Source: Owenia fusiformis
Taxonomy: Eukaryota > Annelida > Polychaeta > Sabellida > Oweniidae
Assembly (NCBI GenBank): GCA_903813345.2
Contig: CAIIXF020000012.1
Location: 13,872,932 to 13,936,931, forward strand
DNA length: 64,000 nt
Direction of reading: 5' to 3'
Shown here: positions 1-12,000 of the stretch, one piece after another
Position numbering within the stretch: the stretch's first letter is position 1
Layout: every line of letters begins with the position of its first letter
The notes under the pieces: model-generated
The model's database searches: none
What the model saw: the letters and a program-made list of their open reading frames with translations, nothing else
Told to the model about the DNA's origin: nothing
Translations under genes and position numbers: made by a program

Positions 1-3000
1 TTTGTCGTTATCCAAGGAAAAACAAAACTTTAATATAATATTAGATCAGATGATCCCTCTCAAAATGTTATCTTAGCAGTCTAAGGTACATGAAGGTATG
101 TAGTTGATATGTATTGTGGAACGAAATAAAGCCTTCTTTGCGCGACCTTGCAATAAAGGTTTGGAGAATTTCTCGATAACTTTTATTTGAGTTTATTTCT
201 TCATGGAATTGAAAGAAGTTTTTATGATGTACGTGTCTTTCTTCGTCAAGAAAAAAAGATTTTTTTTTAAATGGCACTTATAAGTTCTAGCTCAATTTTG
301 TTTCTGGACGGATGGCATCATTGCCCGTCTGGGGACCATGGTAATGCAAACGGTACTTACCCATGTTAGCACTTTGAACGCGATCTAGCAATGACTAAAA
401 CCTGAGACTAACATACCTAAAACATCAGTGTTATGATAAATCTAAACCCCAAAGTTCGTGCAAGACGATGTAAAAACAATGAAATAAAACTAAAAGCATG
501 TCTAGTTTATGTAATTCTTGCCTCTGGAGAGTACCTCAACCCCAAAGTACATTTTTGTTTTTTGCCCGAAATAAGCGAAAATTTGCAAGCATCGAAAGTG
601 AAATACGGTGGAATTTAAATGACCGCGAGGAAATGTTTACTCTATATATGTTCTTCCAATATGAATAAAAAATTGATGCTATTTCTACATTTAATATTGC
701 CGAAATTATGAACAAGGGAGGTCCATTTCAATTTCACAATTTTTGGGAGTGGAGTACAAAGAAACGATATCTAGGATAAAATATTTCATTAAATTTAAAT
801 TGCCGTATCGCCGTTCAAATGCAATGATACAGCAATCGTACCCAACGTCTCTACTGTAATAGGGGCACATTGTTCAATAGGCTATATGGTCGTAGGATAA
901 TAAGGCTGTATGTTTACTGAGACTACATCGAACTATGCATGGCGGCATTTTGTAAACATAAAGTGGCGGCAATAGAGTTGCTAAGGCGTTACTAAAACAA
1001 ATTACGTCATATTCAGTGGACCAGAACAGGTCACGTGGGGGCCAGTGAGAGATCATGTTGGGGCCAATAACGTCACAACCAATTCGAATATTGCTTATTA
1101 AGCAGCTATAACGATCGTTAGAGTGAAATAATTTTCACAATACTGATGAGAAAACATGTCCAAATACATTTATCAAAAAACTATTTTGATTCCTTTAGGT
1201 CAAAAATACCATTTCATATCTGCTTTAAGATCCTTGATATCTATTACCCTATTCACTAACATAAGAGAGTTGGTTAGTACATGTATAATTCATCAATTTA
1301 ATGCCAGAGGCATTCTTTTCAAAACATGCTAATATTTCCCTTACAATACTTTTTTATTTCTTGAAAATGGCTTGAGATATCTGATCGAATATATAGGTCG
1401 AATATCCAAATGCATCAAGAGGATGTTGGGAAAAGACATCACATTTAAATAATGAAAGCATAACGATTACAAAACTGTGAAAATTCTTCGAGACTTCGTA
1501 TCTTCACCTTCTCATCCCTTAAAAACGATTGTCTTTATTCGCATGATTTTTTTTATTTAACATGCAAATGAACCGAGAAGATTTACAAGCAGCTATTTCA
1601 GGCGTATTTCCCATTGTCATAGCAAGTTGTCACTTCAAAACCATTTATTAATAGTAGTTTGCCTAATATATAACAATAAAAGTAAAAAAAGATTGTGATG
1701 AGAACACTCTTCACACATATAAAACACTAAAATGACATTCTCTAGTGGTTACTGTAAACATAAATCATTCATTCATTTTACTACATGACTTGCTCAAGGT
1801 TAAGATTCATTGACAATGAACTTTCAATGCTCCACTTTGGATGTGGTCACACCTCAAAATCCTCCTATAGAGTTGTTTAAAGTCCTTTGTTGTCGCCGTC
1901 TTGTTACTGGGGGAAGGGGCACAATCTTGTCATAAAATTCCAGGAAAACCGCTTCTCTGTTCAACTTGAGTTTTTCACAGATAAGAACAGACTAGTGCCA
2001 ATATTCAATCAGGTCTTAGGAAGAGGGGAGGACGCCAAGGGTTCAGTAAAGACACATGTCTATAATGTGAATGTCAATTTAGAAGATATCGTCACTGATT
2101 GGTCAAATCGACAGACAAATGACGTCATACAATGGCGGTTTCTGTTTTTTCTAAACTCGCTTCGAATAATAATCTGTTATTTTCTGGAGTGTTAAAAATA
2201 TTATAGCTTGTTATTTCACATCAAGATAAAGGAAAATGTAAAGAATGTGCTATAAAATCGATTAAAAAGTCACGACGATGAGTGGTATTCGGAAACTAAC
2301 CAGTGAAAATTCGGACAAACGAAAGTGGTAAGCAATAGACGCAATAATGTTTGTCATCTCTAAGCTCTGGTTGTTTCCTCTTGGGTTGAAGACCACAGTA
2401 GAGTTTCCCATAGGTGGCCATTATAACATTTTACCCTGTATCTTATTAACGATTAGTATCCAAGCCTAGTGCAACATACCACAGTGTTCGGGAGAGACTC
2501 GCCTAGCCTGCTATAACAATCTTACCATGGGTTGTCCACCGAATTTTTGAAATAAATAAACTTGAAGACACTAACCCCCTCTATCGTCAGATTTCTCAGA
2601 GAATTCTGGTAAAACCACCAAGGTCAAAATCACTCCGCCGCCAGCTTAAAATGAGATTTCCCACTGAACTCTGACATGTTTTCAGATAAATTAGGACCTA
2701 CCCTATAAATATTTAGTCCCGATTCACTTCCCAAACGCTAGATGGCGCTCCAATGGGGTAGGAAAGGAGAAAATGACTTTTTATTCAGAAAACCAAATCA
2801 CTAACGGTAACCGCTAATGTCCTTACTCAGGACTATATCCTTGTCTTGGGCATGCTGAATGGCGGTCATTTTGAATTTTTCGATTTTAATTTGTCTTGTT
2901 AATTAATTGTTATCGCATAGAGGCACAGTGCACACGGCACGTGTACGTCCAGGGTAACTCAGAGACTAAAAGAAGTTATTGGGTTTTGGGGTTTATGTTC

Positions 3001-3048
3001 ATATCATATAAACTGGCAATGGTCTAATGTCGATTTGTTACTTCACAG
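1..3048. other. Upstream region, no gene seen
   Basis: I looked here for the missing first exon of the SLC13 gene, which should encode a hydrophobic N-terminal segment and end in phase 0 just before the codons EAKCAYV. None was convincing. An ATG at 2278-2280 opens a short frame (MSGIRKLTSENSDKRK) that runs to a good donor (gtaagc), but it ends in phase 2, so it cannot join the exon at 3049 directly. The rest is AT-rich with only short chance frames. Confidence 0.5.
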
Positions 3049-6000
3049 GAAGCGAAATGTGCCTACGTGATGATCCTTATGGCGGTCTACTGGATCACGG
3101 AGGTGATTCCAATTGCTATAACGTCTCTACTCCCGATGGTTCTACTTCCATTGATGGGCGTCATGGAGTCGGAAGATCTTGCAAAGAATTACATGAAGGT
3201 ACACGAGGGGTGATTATAAAGTTCATATACTGTAATTTTTAAAAAGCATGTGAAGGATTACATGAAGGTATACGGTTGGTGATTATAAAGTCCATATATT
3301 CTAATTTTTAAAAAGCATGTGAAGGATTACATGACGGTATACGGTTGGTGATTATAAAGTCCATATTATATAAATCTCATTTTTTATTTTTCAATATTTC
3401 TAAGAACGAAATTTTGAGAACTTTATGAACAACCCTCGTATAATAGAACAGTGTAATTATCGTCTGACATATCGAAGTGACTGTATATTTTACAAGACCA
3501 TAATAATCTCAAATAAGAGGGTTTCAATGTGAAATGAAGATTTTTTCTCCTTTGTTCCAGTTAAACACATTTAAATATATTGCCTGCCAAAGTTAAAAAC
3601 ATTGGTAGTAGTAAAATGAAGATCAGCCACTTGAAGGCTGAATTGTAGTAAATAACATTCTGATTTGATTAGATAACAATTTCTAGTTCAAAAAGTGGTG
3701 ACAAAGCGGATGACAAAGTCGACCTCTTATACAGAGTATAACTATATTTTTAACGCCTCACGACTCATCCTCCGAAACAGGTGTACGGAATCCGTACCTC
3801 CTTCTTCGTAAAAAGAAAGAAGATATTCTGAATTTTGAAGCCCTGTGATCGGAGGATGCTCACGACTTAACTCAAAATATTAGTCAACTCAATCTTTTCA
3901 ACTCTAAGTTATCGAATCGCAATGAATTTTACCAAGATGTCCGCCAGAGAAAAGGCGTTATATTTGCCCAGTCTTTGTTAAAAGTTCTGAGTATTTTTTT
4001 CATTGACAAATATCTAACATTTACTTATGCAAGACATGACTCGACAATTTTCAAATATTTAAAAAAGAATCATACAATTATTTTTTCAAAATACATTGAA
4101 CAATTATAGATCATGTAGCGGTCGATTAGATTACCTCAAAAATAGCTTAGAATACCTTGTGATGAATTTTAAAACCTGCAGACCAATATTCTAATTTTAA
4201 AATGTCAAAATTTATGTGATAATGAACTGATGATAGCATATTTTGTGAAATCATAGAAATAGTTTTTGGTTTTGTTCTAGGAGTCTAGGACACCCAGATG
4301 TTATTTGTTGATCTGATAGTACATTTTTGTAAAACTGTAGACGTGCATGTACTTTTTATTTTAGGACACCCAGATGTTATTTATTGATCTGGTAGTACAT
4401 TTTGGTAAAACTGTAGACGTGCGTGTAGTTTTTATTTTAGGACACCCAGATGTTATTTGTTGATCTGCAAGTACATTTTTGTAAAACTGTAGACGTACGT
4501 GTACTTTTTATTTTAGGACACCCAGATGTTATTTGTTGATCTGTAAGTACATTTTTGTAAAACTGTAGACATATGTGTACTTTTATTTTAGGACACCCAG
4601 ATGTTATTTGTTGATCTGCAAGTACATTTTTGTAAAACTGTAGACGTACGTGTACTTTTTATTTTAGGACACCCAGATGTTATTTGTTGATCTGTAAGTA
4701 CATTTTTGTAAAACTGTAGACATATGTGTACTTTTATTTTAGGACACCCAGATGTTATTTGTTGATCCGATAGTACATTTTTGTAAAACTGTAGACGTGC
4801 ATGTACTTTTTATTTTGGGACACCCAGATGTTATTTGTTGATCTGAAAGTACATTTTTGTAAAACTGTAGACGTGCATGTACTTTTTATTATAGGACACC
4901 CAGATGTTATTTGTTGATCTGAGAGTACATTTTTGTAAAACTGTAGACGTAACTTTTTATTTTAGGACACCTAGATGTTATTTGTTGATCTGATAGTACA
5001 TTTTTGTAAAACTGTAGACGTGCATGTACTTTTTATTTTAGGACACCAAGATGTTATTTGTTGAACTGATAGTACATTTTTGTAAAACTGTAGACGCACA
5101 TATACTTTTTATTTTAGGACACCCAGATGTTATTTGTTGATCTGTAAGTACATTTTGTAAAACTGTAGACGTACGTTTACTTTTTATTTTAGTACACCCA
5201 GATGTTACGTGTTGATCTGGTAGTACATTTTTGTAAAACTGTAGACGTGCATGTACTTTCTATTTTAGGACACACTGATGTTATTTGTTGATCTGATAGT
5301 ACATTTTTGTAAAACTGTAGACGTGCATGTACTTTTTATTTATGGACACCCAGATGTTATTTGTTGATCTGATAGTATATTTTTGTAAATTGTAGACGTA
5401 CATGTACTTTTTATTTTAGGACACCCAGATGCTATTTGTTGATCCGGTAGTACATTTTTGTAAAACTGTAGACGTGCGTGTACTTTTTATTTTAGGACAC
5501 CCAGATGTTATTTGTTGATCTGTAAGTACATTTTTGTAAAACTGTAGACGCACATATACTTTTTATTTTAGGACACCCAGATGTTATTTGTTGATCTGAT
5601 AGTACATTTTTGTAAAACCGTAGACGTGCGTGTACTTTTTATTTTAGGACACCCAGATGTTATTTGTTGATCTGTAAGTACATTTTTGTAAAACTGTAGA
5701 CGTACGTGTACTTTTTATTTTAGGACACCCAGATGTTATTTGTTGATCTGATAGTACATTTTTGTAAAACTGTAGACGCACATATACTTTTTATTTTAGG
5801 ACACCCAGATGTTATTTGTTGATCTGGTAGTACATTTTTGTAAAACTGTTGACGTACATGTACTTTTTATTGTAGGACACCCAGATGTTATTTGTTGATC
5901 TGTAAGTATATTTTTGTAAAACTGTAGACGTACGTGTACTTTTTATTTTAGGACACCCAGATGTTATTTGTTGATCTGTAAGTACATTTTTGTAAAACTG

Positions 6001-9000
6001 TAAACGTACGTGTACTTTTTATTTTAGGACATCCAGATGTTATTTGTTGATCTGTAAGTACATTTTTGTAAAACTGTAGACGTACGTGTACTTTTTATTT
6101 TAGGACACCCAGATGTTATTTGTTGATCTGGTAGTACATTTTTGTAAAACTGTAGACGTGCATATACTTTTTATTTTAGGACACCCAGATGTTATTTGTT
6201 GATCTGAGAGTACATTTTTGTAAAACTGTAGACGTAACTTTTTATTTTAGGACACCCAGATGTTATTTGTTGATCTGATAGTACATTTTTGTAAAACTGT
6301 AGACGCATATATACTTTTTATTTTAGGACACCCAGATGTTATTTGTTGATCTGTAAGTACATTTTTGTAAAACTGTAGACGTACGTGTACTTTTTATTTT
6401 GGGACACCCAGATGTTTTGTTGATCTGAAAGTATATTTTGTAAAACTGTAGACGTGCATGTACTTTTTATTTTAGGACACCCAGATGTTATTTGTCGGTG
6501 GATTGATTGTGGCTGTCGCAATTGAGAAATCAAATCTCCACAGACGTATCGCACTTGGAGTGTTACTACTCGTGGGTTCTAAGCCACAATGGTACGTACA
6601 CGTCCCGTCCATGATTTTGGGGGTAAGCCTACTATTGGGTGGTTCAATATGGTCAAATGCATCTGAAGTCACTAAATGATACATTTGTGTCATTCTGATA
6701 CTCATAGCATCTTTCTGATTCACCCGAAACACTCAGGGCTGAGAAGATTTGAGATGTCATGGTTTATCATGATGCATTTGTGTGATAATCTTGGACTTAA
6801 TCTGAAAGTTAAACTGTTGGAAACGAGTTTTCAAGGTTGCAAAAATTGAAAAAGGTGGGTATTCTCATTTTTGATTATGGTGAATTTGGACATTTACGAA
6901 CATTTACTCATCTTAAAGTGCCCGATAAACTATAAAATGCGCATGCGTCCAGGTGTTGATAAACTATAAATAGCGAAAACCCAGGGTTTGTCACCACAAG
7001 GTAAGCCAGGACGTGTTGAGAGAACAGCTAGTGTTGATATTGAATTTATATGTAGCCAGATAAGTTTCCTTATTGAAATTACATATGGTTATTAGCAATA
7101 CTTTGTAGGTGCTAAATAATAAAATATTTAGAGTATATATGAGAGAAATTGGTCATTTCGAACCTGTTGAAAAGTTTGTGGCTCTCGGCTACACCGGGGA
7201 ATTTACTTCCATGAGTACACACATAAATGTGGGGTTCCCCAAGAGGTACGCGACAAGGTGACCTGGCATCAAATGTGCGACTAGATGCTACTATCGAGAA
7301 GATTAAATAACGAATACGACAATAAGTTATTGCATGTGACAATTCCGAGCCTTCATCTCACTGAAGTATTTTGAAGTGAAAATAGGATTTTTGTTTTGAT
7401 ACATGGATTCAGATGAACGTAACTTTATTCTGACAACTAATCAAAACTGAACAAAATTGATTGTACGTAACAGACAATTTATTGTTTTACAATGTTTTGA
7501 TTTGCTAAACGAATGAAACCAACAAATTATGACATGTAAAATGACAATTTTGAAATGTAAAATTTAAAAGTGACAAACACAACCTCCCTATCCACTCTTT
7601 GGGAGCCCTGGTAAATTAGTAATATGTACATGCAGTGGTAGTGTACAGCTTATTATCACACTACGCTTTGTATTCTAAAGCCTGTTGTTTGTAATAACAC
7701 TCACTCAACGTATGTTTTGTGTGTGGGCAGTCAACGATAATCATTGTTTTATCCCGGTTATATGACCTCGGCAATTATAACAGAACCGTACTAAACGAAA
7801 AAATGCAAATAAGAGAAAGCTTTCACACACATATAAAAAATGAACTAGTCTAATCCGCCAGTATAAACTCTGTGCTATACGTAGCCGGGTCAGGCGCACA
7901 CTTTAATTCATAAATTACGGCTATATTTGATTAGATATCTCCGTTTTGAAGAAAATATGATGGAATAGTGATGAAAACATTGGTGCTATTTACTTAAATA
8001 TAGCTTCAAATATTTTACACTCTATCCTTTTTAATTCCATCAGACATAAGATACGTAGTGCTAAGCTACAACGATATTGCTTGTCCTTATAGAAGACGCA
8101 TTCGGACATGAACGATTTATCGGTGCGAGCGTCTTTAGATAATGAAGACCCAATTACGCATGCGCAAGTGTAAATGGAAAAATACCTAAAACGATTACAG
8201 AACACAGTAAGAAAAGGAAAACATCTAATAGTACACCAGTCATAAGGAAAATTAACCCGAATCATAATCCAACGTGAAAAAAGTGTTTAATCCCCCCCCT
8301 CACCCCCCACCATTCAATTACCAATATCGCAATTCGAAATCGTAACACTAAGGGACATAAAATGCACACGGGCACTGATCGGAATTCATCATGGGGGTTT
8401 TGTCTCGCCGTGGGGATTTTAGGATCCGCGTTGAGCTTTTACTGTGCTATGGAGGTCCTTATCACTGAGTTCTGATATCACCGAGCAAGGGCATGGTAGG
8501 GTATCATGAGATGTGGAGTCCATTATTGTACTGTTCGCAAAGGGTCAGATGTACTATTTAAGTGCTGCTTTTGCTTTACGCCATGCACTTTTATGTTTAA
8601 GTTGCTCGTCATTCTTTCGAATTAGTTTAATGATTAAAATAAATTTTACAGATAACACAAAATAGATATGCAAAAATATAACTGAACAAATTAAAGCTTT
8701 AAAATCCACTCTTAAAACGAAAAATGCACGATGCAATTTATCCTCATAGGATAATATAAAGCTCCGATGTACCATTTGAAAGGTGACTTTCTTATGATAG
8801 ATACAAAATTGTTTAATTAATCATTCCATCATCAGGGTGTTAATATAGTTAATTACATTTTTTAAACATTTTTCGACGAATAAGAAAAACGTATTATTTA
8901 AAACTTTATTAAAGTCAAATTAAAAAGAATAGCTTTAAACTATATCTGCATTTCTTAATTTAATGTATATTATTATAAACATACTTGTGTTCTGCTCATA

Positions 9001-12000
9001 AATGAACACATGTCAAATACCGATATCATTAACCAAACATCAGCCAGTATTAGATACTACAGTAGACTCTCATACATGCTATCCCCGGGATGATATCTTA
9101 CTGATGTTAAACACCTAAACACGATAATTCTTGTGTTTACATATTTTCAAAAACTTCACCCTTTCACACCGGAATAGCCTGACAACGGTAAAGTCAGATA
9201 TCGTTGTCACAAATGGCAGACATAACCGTCGCTTCGATTAGATTTCCATGACCTGTATGTTTAATAGAGCGACTAGATTAAATTCCTTTGGCACTGATCA
9301 TATAGTTTTAATTTTACCGATCGGAATATGACCAAGACAACGGATACAACAATGACAACGGCAGGTGTAGGTCAGATGAGGTGTAAAATCGAGGTGACAA
9401 CGGTATATTTGACAACGGTATGTAAAGACAACGGAAAAGTATATTCCTATGCAATACATCCACCATAGTCCGTTGTCACATTTTACCTTATGCCGTTGTC
9501 TTTGTAAAGTATTTCAAATTCAGATTCCGTTGTCATTGACGATATCGTAGAAGCTATGATAGAAACTGGAATTTCATATAATACAACATCACACGAGCTT
9601 AACACATGCACAGAATTAGCGACGATAAAGTCCCATGAAACGAGGACCAAGTGATTAAGAGCTGAAGCAACGGTTATGTCCGCCATTTGTGACAACGGTA
9701 TCTGACTTTACCGTTGTCAGGCTATTCCGATGTGATTTTGGGAAGACATCATAGAACATTTTAGATCATACGAAGGAGAGTAAAAGACACGTTACTTTGA
9801 AAATCGTAGATGTTGATTTCAACTTTGTCACCCTCTGCCTGGTCAATCTCTGATTTGAGTCTTACCAACAATGCAATTCATTTCGAACATTTACTTGTAT
9901 ATAATTGTGGCATTATCTGTGTACTTTTTGAATGTTTAATTCTTTACAAATAATAGAACACGACTTCTTTAATTTAGAATCATACCGCTGTGTATAACAA
10001 GTAAGATTGACAAATAGACCTAGTTTGGCGACTTCAACTGGTGGTTTTGACTTGGTAAATGAGTATTTCCTTACCCAATCACATTTAACTTTATGAACAT
10101 GCATATCCTTTAACTATTACAGGTTGATGTTAGGGTTCATGCTACCGACATGGTTCCTGAGCATGTGGATCAGCAACACGGCAACGACAGCAATGATGAT
10201 CCCAGTCGTGGAGGCAGTCCTGCAACAGCTAACCGAAACACGGAAACTAAAACAGAAGAAAATAAGTGGTGAGACACCTCTAACTGGTCCATCTCCACGC
10301 AACTCAGATGTTTCACGTAAGTCAATTATTAGGGAGTTTAAGCTTGCATATAAAATCGAAACGCCAACCTATATGTATGACCAATCGCCCATAAAAATGC
10401 ATCGCTTAAATATTTCCGTTCACCTAGGTTGTGAAAAACATGCATGATTGCAAGCTTAAACTCCCTATTATTTCCTTATGAACCCTATTTTCAAGTGAAT
10501 TTATAATACATATAAGTTCTAATATATAGAAATGTTTCACGTTTTCTGTGTATTATAATACACTTTTTATCAACTGTTTGTTCCTTTGAACAATCTATAT
10601 TAATACAAGAGAATTCACGAATATTCCTCCAATATTTCTTCCAAAACTAAGGGATTTTCATTTTTTGGGCGCCACTCTGTATCTCAAATATAACGTCGCG
10701 GTCGTTTTACTTTCCTACGCATTTTATGAGAATGGTCATATTGGTTCAAGTTGAGAAAAACGTTTCATGCTCATTTCAGTTAATGGTGTACCCGCAATAT
10801 ACTCAGTGAGAGAAGATAAGGATGCAAGGTACGTTGCATGTGTTACGAGTAGCGATTTTCCTCGATATACCCTTTGCGTTCGATTGTATATGGCCTAAGT
10901 ACAATGATTTTTTACAATAAATGTTGATTTCTGACATTTTGATGATTTTACAATAATATATAATGAAACTTGTGCCAATATATACAATCTATTGGTGAGC
11001 GTCCTTATTTAAGGCTTAGCATTGAAATGTCTCGTAAGAAAAATAGCAATAAATGGGTCTGTTAGGGATCACGAATGGAACTATATATGTTTCTGCAATT
11101 TGCAAAGAGAAGAAAATAAGAGCTTGATTTTGCTTATTTTTGAATGTTTGTATTAAAATTCTTATATCATGTATATACACTACTTAAGATTGAATGTATT
11201 ATTAATATTGATTCCATAATTTTCGCAGTTTAAAATACGATGTCACCGATTTAAACGGTGACACTCACTCAAGCTCGTTTCCTACCAAGGAATCACTCGA
11301 TGTTGAAGATCAAGTTTTTAAACAAGTTGACTTAAAAGACAAGGGGGAATTCGAGGTTAGAGAGGCGTCGCAGAAGGGGGATATATCAGGGTATGTCCCA
11401 GTCTCAAAAGCAGACAAAGAATTTATACAATTATGCAAAGGTAAGGACAACACGGAATTGTCATGTATGTGTTATAAATGTATATAATGAAAAAGGCTTG
11501 GCATCAAATATCTAAGAGCCTTATAATAAATCAAACGGATTGTAGGGAAAGTTACGAGAGAGACTGAATGTAGGTTACGAGCTATAAATTGGGAATTTAG
11601 CCGTTTCTTAGATTAAAGTACTGTAGTACATCCAAATATTGAACTGCTTGATTTCAAAATACACTATTTATATGACATGAAACAAATAAGAAGCAAAGAA
11701 CAACATTTGTAAAGCAATTAAAACGACAGGTCATAATCAAGCAGATAATAATCAAACAAATATCAAACATCGATTTTTCTTGCATTGACAATTTGATAAT
11801 CTCTTACTTAAGGATATTTGGGTCTGTTTTTCCTTATAATGACTATTTTCTGAAACGTTTATTTTTCTTGAAGTGTTTTCAAATATTCTTTGTTTTTTCC
11901 CTTTTGACACATAACAGAATCTTTAAATATATTGAAGGTATGAGTCTCTGTGTCTGCTACTCTGCGAATGTCGGTGGAATGTCTACAATAACTGGTACTG

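Noticed and set aside
2278-2327. Possible first coding exon of the SLC13 gene (ATG, good donor gtaagc)
   Set aside because: It ends in phase 2, whereas the exon at 3049 needs phase 0, and it lacks the hydrophobic N-terminal segment.
4280-6475. CRISPR-like array
   Set aside because: Unit length, lack of unique spacers and eukaryotic context show a minisatellite.
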